Positions 1 to 5,384 of a stretch of DNA of 20,389 nucleotides are shown here, one piece after another. This stretch comes from Devosia sp. GTDB lineage: Bacteria; Pseudomonadota; Alphaproteobacteria; Rhizobiales; Devosiaceae. Both the position numbers and the translations under genes were made by a program. Under the pieces are notes generated by a model. That model had not been told where the DNA came from. It did not search any database and worked only from the letters and a program-made list of their open reading frames with translations. Location of the stretch: assembly GCA_028290685.1 (NCBI GenBank), contig JAQGJI010000010.1, forward strand, positions 1-20,389, in the 5' to 3' direction. Position 1 is the first letter of the stretch. Every line of letters starts with the position of its first letter.

Positions 1-378
1 ATCAACATCGATGATGACGGCACGATCAAGATCTCGTCCTCGGACGGCTCGCAGATCGAAGCGGCCATCAAGTGGATCCGCTCGATCACCGACGAAGCCG
101 AAGTGGGCGCCATCTACCAGGGCACCGTGGTCAAGACCGCCGATTTCGGCGCGTTCGTGAACTTCTTCGGCGCCAAGGATGGTCTGGTCCATATCAGCCA
201 GTTGGCCGAAGCTCGCGTTGCCAAGACCACCGACGTGGTCAAGGAAGGCGACAAGGTGTGGGTCAAGCTGCTGGGCTTCGATGAGCGCGGCAAGGTTCGC
301 CTGTCCATGAAGGTGGTCGATCAGGCCACCGGCAAGGAAGTCACCAAGGAGCCAGCCGAAGCCCCTGCTGCCGAATAA
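1..378 (+). CDS. pnp: Polyribonucleotide nucleotidyltransferase (PNPase), C-terminal part
   Basis: This is the 3' end of a gene that begins before the window; frame 1 is open from the first base to TAA at 376-378, giving the last 125 residues. PNPase is a phosphorolytic 3'-to-5' exoribonuclease that works in mRNA decay, often in the degradosome. The fragment starts inside the KH RNA-binding domain (DDGTIKISS, then an IEAAIKWI helix). It continues with a complete S1 RNA-binding domain from about VGAIYQGTV through GAFVNF, GLVHISQ and GKVRLSMK. It ends in a short acidic, proline- and alanine-rich tail (EPAEAPAAE). The KH-S1 order and the motifs are typical of PNPase. The catalytic RNase PH domains lie outside the window. 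An intrinsic terminator follows about 20 nt after the stop, so the transcript probably ends there. Confidence 0.96.
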   Translation: MNIDDDGTIKISSSDGSQIEAAIKWIRSITDEAEVGAIYQGTVVKTADFGAFVNFFGAKDGLVHISQLAEARVAKTTDVVKEGDKVWVKLLGFDERGKVRLSMKVVDQATGKEVTKEPAEAPAAE

Positions 379-708
379 TCAAAGGCTCACGACACGTATG
401 AGGCCCGGAGCAATCCGGGCCTTTTTTGTTCCGGGGCCAATTCGGATTGCGGCCGAGCCAAGGCTGCCTTGTGCCAGGCTGAAGGCGTAGCCATCGCCAG
501 ACTCGTTGTTTCCCAAGGGGTTAATTGCGCCGGAGACGGCTGTTGCTCAAATGCCACAGCAAAAAATCATCACATTGTGGCGAGGAACCGGCAGTGATGC
601 TGACCGTTCGGGCAGTGAGGCTTTCTTGCACTAGCATCCTGTCGCGACGCGGCTTAGGGCTGAAGGCATAATCTGTTTTGCATCACCGCTTTCCCAAAGG
701 GAACTGCT
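379..708. other. Intergenic region between pnp and the L,D-transpeptidase gene
   Basis: These 330 bases hold the pnp terminator (401-427) and then about 280 bases without a convincing gene. I see only small dyads: a GCCG-GAGA-CGGC mini-hairpin near 530, and GCCACA (553-558) facing TGTGGC (576-581). The promoter of the downstream gene must lie here if that gene is transcribed independently, but I could not assign -35/-10 hexamers with confidence. A ribosome-binding-like AAGGGA at 697-702 precedes the TTG start at 709. Confidence 0.6.
401..427 (+). terminator. Intrinsic terminator after pnp
   Basis: A perfect 9-bp stem (401-409 with 414-422, AGGCCCGGA/TCCGGGCCT) closes a GCAA tetraloop of the stable GNRA class. 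The run of T begins at 422 and continues to 427. It sits 22 nt after the pnp stop codon, as expected for the end of the pnp transcript. Confidence 0.93.
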
Positions 709-1356
709 TTGCTTTCTCGTCGTCTTTTCATGATTGGCTTGCCTGCCGTTGCTCTGGCGGCGTGTTCCTCCACCCGTACACCGGTAGTGCAGGAGCCACA
801 GATCGATCCCTACTACCAGGCCATGTATGGCGCGCTCTATGATGAGCCCTTTCCCGTTGCCGCCATGGACCTGCGCCGCGTCGACCCACAATACTGGCGC
901 CAGGAAGTGCCGTATGTGACAAGCGAGCGTCCCGGAACCATCGTCGTTGATACGCCCAACCGCTTCCTTTACCTGGTGATGGAAGGCGGCCGCGCCCTGC
1001 GGTATGGCGTCGGCGTGGGTAAGACCGAAGCCTTGGTCTTCCGCGGTACGGCAACCATTGGACGCAAGGCCGCATGGCCGCGCTGGACGCCGACCAGCTC
1101 AATGATCAAGCGCGAACCCGACCGCTATGCCCAATATGCCGCGGGCCTTGAAGGCGGTCCGGAAAATCCGCTCGGCCCCCGCGCGCTCTATCTCTTCAAG
1201 GACGGCAGGGATACCCTGTTCCGCCTGCATGGCACGACGGAGCCCTATACCATCGGCACCAATGTGTCCTCGGGCTGCATTCGCCTGATGAATCAGGACA
1301 TCATCGACCTTTATGCTCGCGTTCCAGTTGGCACCAAGGTCGTGGTGATCAACTAG
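709..1356 (+). CDS. L,D-transpeptidase (YkuD domain) lipoprotein
   Basis: This is a 215-residue envelope protein predicted to crosslink peptidoglycan (3-3 links) or to attach proteins to it, acting in the periplasm. The N-terminus has an RR-containing n-region, a short hydrophobic stretch and a lipobox (LAAC, Cys19), so it is probably a lipoprotein. The YkuD domain occupies about residues 75-214. Its catalytic signature is complete: HGT with His174 and SSGCIR with nucleophile Cys190. I chose the TTG at 709 because it follows AAGGGA at 697-702 and supplies the basic n-region. The in-frame ATG at 730 would leave a signal peptide without positive charge. Rhizobiales usually carry several paralogues, so the exact role (3-3 crosslinking or outer-membrane protein attachment) cannot be read here. 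It looks monocistronic: a terminator precedes it and a large hairpin follows 12 nt after the stop. Confidence 0.92.
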   Translation: MLSRRLFMIGLPAVALAACSSTRTPVVQEPQIDPYYQAMYGALYDEPFPVAAMDLRRVDPQYWRQEVPYVTSERPGTIVVDTPNRFLYLVMEGGRALRYGVGVGKTEALVFRGTATIGRKAAWPRWTPTSSMIKREPDRYAQYAAGLEGGPENPLGPRALYLFKDGRDTLFRLHGTTEPYTIGTNVSSGCIRLMNQDIIDLYARVPVGTKVVVIN

Positions 1357-1367
1357 CAATTGGCGAA

Positions 1368-1431
1368 GGTATGTTGGGGTTGATGTCGGGGCGCGCCGAA
1401 GAGGCTGCCATCACATCAACATCAACATACC
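1368..1431. repeat. Large imperfect inverted repeat (19-bp stem) after the L,D-transpeptidase gene
   Basis: The arms 1368-1386 and 1413-1431 pair over 19 positions with one G-T wobble (1377/1422) and one G-A mismatch (1378/1421). They enclose a GC-rich 26-nt loop. The hairpin begins 12 nt after the stop codon. No T-run follows, so a classic intrinsic terminator is unlikely. It could protect the mRNA 3' end, act with Rho, or be a small mobile palindromic repeat. Confidence 0.8.
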
Positions 1432-1525
1432 GTTCCGGGTCGCTGCCGCGGCAGCAGAGAGCCTTGCTTCGGATTCCGTAGTCACCGAAGAAAAGTTGGC
1501 TGCTGTCGCGACACCGGCCCGGAAA

Positions 1526-1573
1526 CTGCAATTGAAAGTGCAACTGGCAGCTGCAACTGGGAAGCTGCAAGTG
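1526..1573. repeat. Four spaced 9-bp direct repeats with TGCAA core
   Basis: Copies start at 1526 (CTGCAATTG), 1538 (GTGCAACTG), 1551 (CTGCAACTG) and 1565 (CTGCAAGTG), so they repeat every 12-14 bases. All share TGCAA followed two bases later by TG. They lie in the gene-free stretch more than 220 nt before the next start codon. The arrangement resembles a cluster of protein-binding sites, but low-complexity sequence drift could also produce it. Confidence 0.6.
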
Positions 1574-1798
1574 ATCGATCTGGCCTGCACGCCAATGCGC
1601 GTGCGTTTCTCAAGGCTTTCGGCCTAAGGGAACGGCTTGGCTTTGACCCGTGCCCCTCTTTGCCGAATATAGAGCCATCGCGCTCGATCTTCAGCAACAG
1701 CTGGCCGGAAAGCCTTAGGGTTCTGCGATCGGATGAACCTGATGCTGGCCGGCATGGGCGAGCCCGCGAACATCGGACCACGCCGGGAGAAGAGCCGA

Positions 1799-2101
1799 AT
1801 GCCCACGCCCAAGCCCCATCTGTCCATCACCTACTGCACCCAATGCAACTGGCTGCTTCGTTCTGCCTGGATGGCCTCCGAAGTGCTCTCCACCTTCAGC
1901 CTCGAAATAGGCGGCGTGACCTTGGTTCCGGGGACTGGCGGCATCTTTGAAATTCATCTCGATGGCAATCTGGTGTGGGAGCGCAAGCGCGACGGCGGCT
2001 TCCCCGATGTCAAGCAGCTCAAGCAACTGGTGCGCGACCATATCGATCCGGAGCGCGACCTGGGTCATATCGACCGCCATTCGCCCCCTGATCCAAGCTG
2101 A
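1799..2101 (+). CDS. SelT/SelW/SelH (Rdx) family thioredoxin-like protein, Cys form
   Basis: This small cytoplasmic protein of 100 residues has the Rdx fold: a beta strand leading to a redox CxxC (SITYCTQCNW, Cys13 and Cys16), a helix, and the conserved GTGGIFEI and VWERKRDGGFP segments. Animal relatives carry selenocysteine at the second position of CxxU. Here the codon is TGC, so this is a cysteine homologue. The substrate of this family in bacteria is not established; a thiol-disulfide role is inferred. I start at ATG 1799 because GGGAGA (1785-1790) sits 8 nt upstream and the family motif begins at once. Upstream in-frame ATGs at 1733 and 1742 would add an unconserved extension. The next gene starts 80 nt downstream, so co-transcription with it is possible but not required. 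Confidence 0.85.
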   Translation: MPTPKPHLSITYCTQCNWLLRSAWMASEVLSTFSLEIGGVTLVPGTGGIFEIHLDGNLVWERKRDGGFPDVKQLKQLVRDHIDPERDLGHIDRHSPPDPS

Positions 2102-2181
2102 TCCCCAAGCAGCAGGGTACTTTCCAAAGCTTCAGGCTTCGTTCTAATCTGGCACCATCCCAGTGTCCGGAGCCTTTTGCG

Positions 2182-2982
2182 ATGCCCTTGATCGACAAGC
2201 TTTTTGCAGCCGCTGCCGTTTTGACTGCCCTCGGCTTGCCGGCCGCCCATGCCCAGGCCCTGCCCGATCTTGCAGGGCGTGAAATCGTTGCGGTCACTGA
2301 AAACGCCTATGTGCCGCTGAACTTCACCGACCCGGCGACGGGGGAAGGCGTCGGGCTGGAATACGATCTGTTCAACGAGATTGCCAAGCGTCTCAATGCC
2401 CAGGTCAAATGGGAGTTGTCCAGTTGGGACGTCATGATCCAGTCGGTGCGCGATGGCCAGTTCGACATCGGCATGGACGGCATCACCATCAATGACGAGC
2501 GCAAGGAACTGGTTGATTTTTCGGACAGCTATCTCACCTCCCAGCAATTGATGCTGGTGCGTGCCGATGAAACCCGCTTTGCCGATGCAGCAGGGTTTGC
2601 CGCCGACGGCGATCTGCTGGTTGGGGCCCAGGCAGGCACCACCAATTTCTACGTAGCGGTCTATAGCGTGCTGGATGGCGATGAATCCAATCCACGCATC
2701 AAGCTGTTCGACACTTTCGGCACCTCGGTGCAGGCCCTGCAATCGGGCGACGTCGATACCGTGCTGATGGACCAAACCTCGGCCAATGGTTATATCGGCG
2801 CTAATCCGGGTGCGTTCAAAGTGGTGGGAGAGGCCCTGGGCACCGAGGATTTCGGCTTCATCTTCACGCCCGGCTCCGATTTGGTCGCGCCCGTCAACGC
2901 CGCCCTCCGCCAGATCAAGGCCGACGGCACCATGGACGCCCTGGAACAAAAGTGGTTCTACGACTACAACGCGGCGCAGTGA
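2182..2982 (+). CDS. ABC transporter substrate-binding protein, family 3 (amino-acid type)
   Basis: This 266-residue periplasmic binding protein captures a small polar ligand, most likely an amino acid or related compound, and delivers it to the membrane permease encoded next. A Sec signal peptide covers residues 1-24 (Lys6, hydrophobic core, AHA just before Gln25). The mature part has the SBP_bac_3 pattern: an NFTDPATGEGVGLEYDLF segment, WDVMIQSVRDGQFDIGMDGITI, FSDSYLTS, a QALQSGDVDTVLMD segment in lobe 2 and a C-terminal LRQIKADGTMDALEQKWF. Length is normal for the family. GGAG at 2169-2172 stands 9 nt before the ATG. The ligand cannot be deduced from sequence alone. The permease gene begins 154 nt downstream after a hairpin-rich spacer, which may allow more binding protein than permease to be made. 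Confidence 0.93.
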   Translation: MPLIDKLFAAAAVLTALGLPAAHAQALPDLAGREIVAVTENAYVPLNFTDPATGEGVGLEYDLFNEIAKRLNAQVKWELSSWDVMIQSVRDGQFDIGMDGITINDERKELVDFSDSYLTSQQLMLVRADETRFADAAGFAADGDLLVGAQAGTTNFYVAVYSVLDGDESNPRIKLFDTFGTSVQALQSGDVDTVLMDQTSANGYIGANPGAFKVVGEALGTEDFGFIFTPGSDLVAPVNAALRQIKADGTMDALEQKWFYDYNAAQ

Positions 2983-3014
2983 GTTCTGGAACGATAGCCA
3001 CTATGGTCCAGTCG

Positions 3015-3106
3015 AGACCTTCCCCTATTGGAGGGAGGTCTAAAATCGGGGCGGATTGCCCCGATCTCAACGCTGGCGAACCCGCTCCCAGCTTCCCCTC
3101 GGGAAG
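3015..3106 (+). repeat. Cluster of three hairpins between binding-protein and permease genes
   Basis: Three consecutive dyads fill the spacer. The first is AGACCTTCC/GGGAGGTCT (3015-3023 with 3033-3041, one G-T pair). The second is a perfect 8-bp stem ATCGGGGC/GCCCCGAT (3045-3052 with 3058-3065, 5-nt loop). The third is CTTCCC/GGGAAG (3092-3097 with 3101-3106, 3-nt loop). None is followed by a T-run. By analogy with intercistronic palindromes such as the one between malE and malF in E. coli, they may stabilise the upstream message or reduce read-through. Confidence 0.7.
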
Positions 3107-3136
3107 GAAGGGTGGCTCCCTGCCCCGGCTGTGTCC

Positions 3137-3946
3137 ATGACCTATACTCCCCGCCAGCCCTCGATCTTTTCGCGCATTCCTTACTGGCTGCTGGCGATTG
3201 GCTTGCTGTTTGTGCTGGGTAGCTGGGCCATTGCTGGCAGCACGACCTACAGCCAGATCCTGCGCGCGCTTCAGGGCGGCATCGGCACCACGCTCTGGGT
3301 GACAGCCACGGCCTTTTCGGCGGCAACCCTGCTGGGCCTGGCAATTGCCCTTGCCCGCACCTCTGGCAATCGCGTCCTGCGTGAAATCGCGACCTGTTAC
3401 GTTGAACTCATTCGCGGCATTCCGGTGCTTGTCTTTCTGTTTTACGTTGCCTTTGTCGGGGCCCCCGGCATGGTTGGGGCGCTCAATTGGCTGCTGCAGC
3501 CCTTTGATGCCGCCATCACCATCCGCCAGTTCGATTTTGCCTGGCGGGCGATCGTTGCCCTGACCGTCTGCTATTCGGCCTTTATCGCCGAAATCTTCCG
3601 GGCCGGCATCGAGGCGGTGGATCGGGGCCAGCTGGAGGCCGCACGCTCGCTGGGCCTGTCTCGCTGGAAGTGCTTTCGGCTCGTGACCTTTCCCCAGGCG
3701 CTGCGCACCATCCTGCCCCCGCTCGCCAATGATTTCGTGTCCATGATCAAGGATTCAGCGCTGGTTTCGGCCCTGGGGGTGCAGGACATCACCCAACTGG
3801 GCAAGGTTTATTCCTCCGGCACCTTCCTGTTTTTTGAAACCTACAACGTCGTGGCATTTTTATATCTGAGCATGACCATCTCGCTGTCCCTGCTGATTAA
3901 GCTGCTGGAGCGTGCCTTGCAGCAAAATAGCCGCCAGCCCTTGTGA
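3137..3946 (+). CDS. Amino-acid ABC transporter permease
   Basis: This inner-membrane subunit of 269 residues belongs to the polar-amino-acid (HisM/GlnP) type of binding-protein-dependent permeases. It has an N-terminal membrane segment near residues 13-33, then the BPD_transp_1 domain with several hydrophobic helices. The EAA loop that docks the ATPase is clear at about 167-190 (EAARSLGLSRW, FPQALRTILPPL). The conserved ELIRGIPVLV and NDFVSMIKDSAL segments flank the core. I prefer ATG 3137 (MTYTPRQPS) over longer in-frame starts, whose extra residues come from the hairpin spacer. The ribosome-binding site is weak. It pairs with the binding protein upstream. No second permease and no ATP-binding subunit lie in the window, so an ATPase must come from elsewhere. 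creA follows after 49 nt. Confidence 0.92.
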   Translation: MTYTPRQPSIFSRIPYWLLAIGLLFVLGSWAIAGSTTYSQILRALQGGIGTTLWVTATAFSAATLLGLAIALARTSGNRVLREIATCYVELIRGIPVLVFLFYVAFVGAPGMVGALNWLLQPFDAAITIRQFDFAWRAIVALTVCYSAFIAEIFRAGIEAVDRGQLEAARSLGLSRWKCFRLVTFPQALRTILPPLANDFVSMIKDSALVSALGVQDITQLGKVYSSGTFLFFETYNVVAFLYLSMTISLSLLIKLLERALQQNSRQPL

Positions 3947-3995
3947 GGGGCCCTGGCTCGGGCCATGTGTGGTGCGCCAACCAGGAGACCCCCTT

Positions 3996-4490
3996 ATGCA
4001 GCCCATCATCGCTCTTGCCTTAGCCGCGCCGCTTGCATTGTTACTGGCCGGCTGCGGCGATAGCCGAGAGGTGGGGAATGTAGGCGTGGACTGGACCGGC
4101 AACGATATCGCAATCGAGGCGCTCGCGGACCCTGAAGTTGGGGGAGTGGTGTGTCACCTCGCCTATTTCAACCGTTCGTTCATTGATCGGGTCAGCCAGG
4201 GAAACTGGTTCGAGGACCCATCTTATTCGGCGCTCGACTGCTCGGTAACGGGTCCGATCACGATCGGCGACATCAACACCCGGCCGGGCGGGGAGGAAAT
4301 CTTCCAGCAGGGACGCTCGATCATCTGGAAATCACTGCGCGTCACCCGCGTCTACGATCAATCCAGCAATTCGCTGCTTTACCTGGGCCACGCCCGGCAG
4401 ATCCAGCAAGGATCCGGCAAGATGAGCCTGTCGGTCATCCCCCTTGCTGCCGAAAGCGTCACCTGGACCAATGGTGCGCCCACGCCCTGA
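3996..4490 (+). CDS. creA: CreA family protein, predicted lipoprotein
   Basis: This 164-residue protein matches the CreA family, an exported protein of unknown biochemical function found in many proteobacteria. Recognisable parts are VGNVGVDWTGNDIAIEAL, the DPEVGGVVCHL segment, a second conserved cysteine (Cys53 and Cys82 in this numbering, likely a disulfide), IIWKSLRVTRVYD and a conserved C-terminal SVIPL. The N-terminus is a signal peptide ending in a lipobox LAGC (Cys20), so a lipid-anchored form is predicted; E. coli CreA has an ordinary signal peptide. ATG 3996 is preceded by a strong AGGAG (3983-3987). A longer in-frame ATG at 3912 would overlap the permease and is unlikely. The close spacing suggests read-through from the permease, but no functional link to transport is known. 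Confidence 0.9.
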   Translation: MQPIIALALAAPLALLLAGCGDSREVGNVGVDWTGNDIAIEALADPEVGGVVCHLAYFNRSFIDRVSQGNWFEDPSYSALDCSVTGPITIGDINTRPGGEEIFQQGRSIIWKSLRVTRVYDQSSNSLLYLGHARQIQQGSGKMSLSVIPLAAESVTWTNGAPTP

Positions 4491-4585
4491 GCAGGCCCGG
4501 CTCCAACTGGGCTTTGGGGATTATTTCTACATACCGGGCAAGACCGAAATCGCGTGCCGCAAGGCTGGGCCGCCATATAAAAAGA

Positions 4586-4623
4586 TTCCAGCAATGGCGG
4601 CTGGAAACAGTGTTGCGCAACAC
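4586..4623. promoter_or_regulatory. Two adjacent dyads in the peroxiredoxin leader
   Basis: A perfect 7-bp inverted repeat TTCCAGC/GCTGGAA (4586-4592 with 4600-4606, 7-nt spacer) is followed after 3 nt by a perfect 14-bp palindrome GTGTTGCGCAACAC (4610-4623). They end 57 nt before the peroxiredoxin start. Both could be operators, or the first could fold as an mRNA hairpin. I do not recognise the regulator. Neither dyad is a T-tailed terminator. Confidence 0.55.
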
Positions 4624-4680
4624 GCTATCCTCGGTCTGATAAATCAGCGGGTACAAAAGCCCCCAAAGGACACAAAAGCC

Positions 4681-5316
4681 ATGGCAATTCTGATTGGCGA
4701 CACCGCCCCCGATTTCACGCTCGATTCCACCGAAGGCCCCATTCATTTTTACGACTACATCGATGGCGCCTGGGCTGTCCTGTTCAGCCATCCCAAGAAC
4801 TTCACACCCGTTTGCACCACTGAACTTGGCTATACCGCCAAGCTCAAGCCCGAGTTCGACAAGCGCGGCGTCAAGGTTCTGGGGCTGTCCGTCGACAGGC
4901 TCGAAGATCACGGCGGCTGGGCCAGGGACATCGAGGAAACCCAGGGACAGGCGCTGAATTTCCCCCTTCTGGCCGACACCAAGGGCGAAGTGGCGCGCCT
5001 GTACGACATGATCCATCCCAACGCAGACAACACGCTGACGGTGCGTTCGGTGTTCGTTATCGGACCCGATAAGAAGGTTAAGCTCAAGATCGAATATCCT
5101 GCCTCCACGGGCCGCAATTTCGATGAGGTGATCCGTGTCATCGACAGCCTGCAACTCACGGCAAAATATTCGGTCGCCACGCCGGTGAACTGGAAAGACG
5201 GCGAGGACGTGATCATTGCAAGTTCCGTCTCGGCGGAAGCTGCCAAGGAAAAGTTCCCCAATGGCTGGAAGGAACCCAAACCTTATCTCCGGATTGTTCC
5301 TCAGCCCCGCGCGTAA
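4681..5316 (+). CDS. 1-Cys peroxiredoxin (Prx6 subfamily)
   Basis: This cytoplasmic thiol peroxidase of 211 residues reduces hydrogen peroxide and organic hydroperoxides. The active site is PKNFTPVC with Pro38, Thr42 and peroxidatic Cys45; the partner Arg is Arg122 in TVRSVFVI. Cys45 is the only cysteine in the protein, so it is a 1-Cys enzyme needing an external reductant. The long C-terminal dimerisation extension (TPVNWKDGEDVII to PYLRIVPQP) is diagnostic of the Prx6 group and gives the usual length of about 210-220. ATG 4681 follows AAAGGA (4665-4670). Upstream in-frame codons reach back into creA and are not conserved. The 190-nt leader with two dyads suggests its own regulated promoter. 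An intrinsic terminator lies just downstream. Confidence 0.95.
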   Translation: MAILIGDTAPDFTLDSTEGPIHFYDYIDGAWAVLFSHPKNFTPVCTTELGYTAKLKPEFDKRGVKVLGLSVDRLEDHGGWARDIEETQGQALNFPLLADTKGEVARLYDMIHPNADNTLTVRSVFVIGPDKKVKLKIEYPASTGRNFDEVIRVIDSLQLTAKYSVATPVNWKDGEDVIIASSVSAEAAKEKFPNGWKEPKPYLRIVPQPRA

Positions 5317-5348
5317 AATCGCGCAATTCGTTTTCTCCCTGACAAACT

Positions 5349-5375
5349 GGCGGTGGTTTATCCCACCGCCTTTTT
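5349..5375 (+). terminator. Intrinsic terminator after the peroxiredoxin gene
   Basis: A perfect 8-bp GC-rich stem (5349-5356 with 5363-5370, GGCGGTGG/CCACCGCC), a 6-nt loop and five T (5371-5375) form a standard terminator 32 nt after the stop. It lies between convergent genes. On the minus strand the hairpin is not followed by a T-run, so it serves mainly the plus strand. Confidence 0.93.
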
Positions 5376-5384
5376 CTCTTGCCG

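Larger units (their letters stand above)
1357..1798. other. Structured gene-free region between the L,D-transpeptidase and SelW-like genes
   Basis: This stretch of 442 bases holds no gene I can support. It contains a long imperfect hairpin (1368-1431), a perfect 14-bp palindrome (1442-1455, GCTGCCGCGGCAGC), a 6-bp dyad CTTCGG/CCGAAG (1467-1472 with 1485-1490) and a four-copy direct repeat (1526-1573). One plus-strand frame is open from 1349 to a TAA at 1625-1627 but has no ATG until near its end and no ribosome-binding site, so I do not call it. The last 60 bases carry the ribosome-binding site of the next gene. It may be a decayed gene, a small-RNA locus or simply spacer. Confidence 0.55.

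Noticed and set aside
730..1356. Alternative ATG start for the L,D-transpeptidase
   Set aside because: It would remove the arginines of the signal peptide n-region and has a poorer ribosome-binding site position than the TTG at 709.
1349..1627. A plus-strand frame open for 92 codons after the L,D-transpeptidase gene
   Set aside because: It has no ATG until near its end and no ribosome-binding site. A TTG at 1496 would give only about 43 residues without known similarity. It is kept only as a possible gene remnant in the findings.
1482..1781. A 99-codon minus-strand open frame in the gene-free stretch
   Set aside because: No family resemblance, Arg- and Ser-rich composition and overlap with the repeat cluster; no ribosome-binding site supports it.
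1832..1850. Possible selenocysteine site in the SelW-like protein
   Set aside because: Both positions of the CxxC are TGC codons; there is no in-frame TGA, so no recoding is needed.
3056..3136. Longer permease start at 3056
   Set aside because: The extra 27 residues are encoded by the hairpin spacer and do not resemble permease N-termini.
4444..4680. Extended N-terminus of the peroxiredoxin frame
   Set aside because: It would overlap creA and add 79 residues not seen in Prx6 proteins; AAAGGA before 4681 supports the shorter form.
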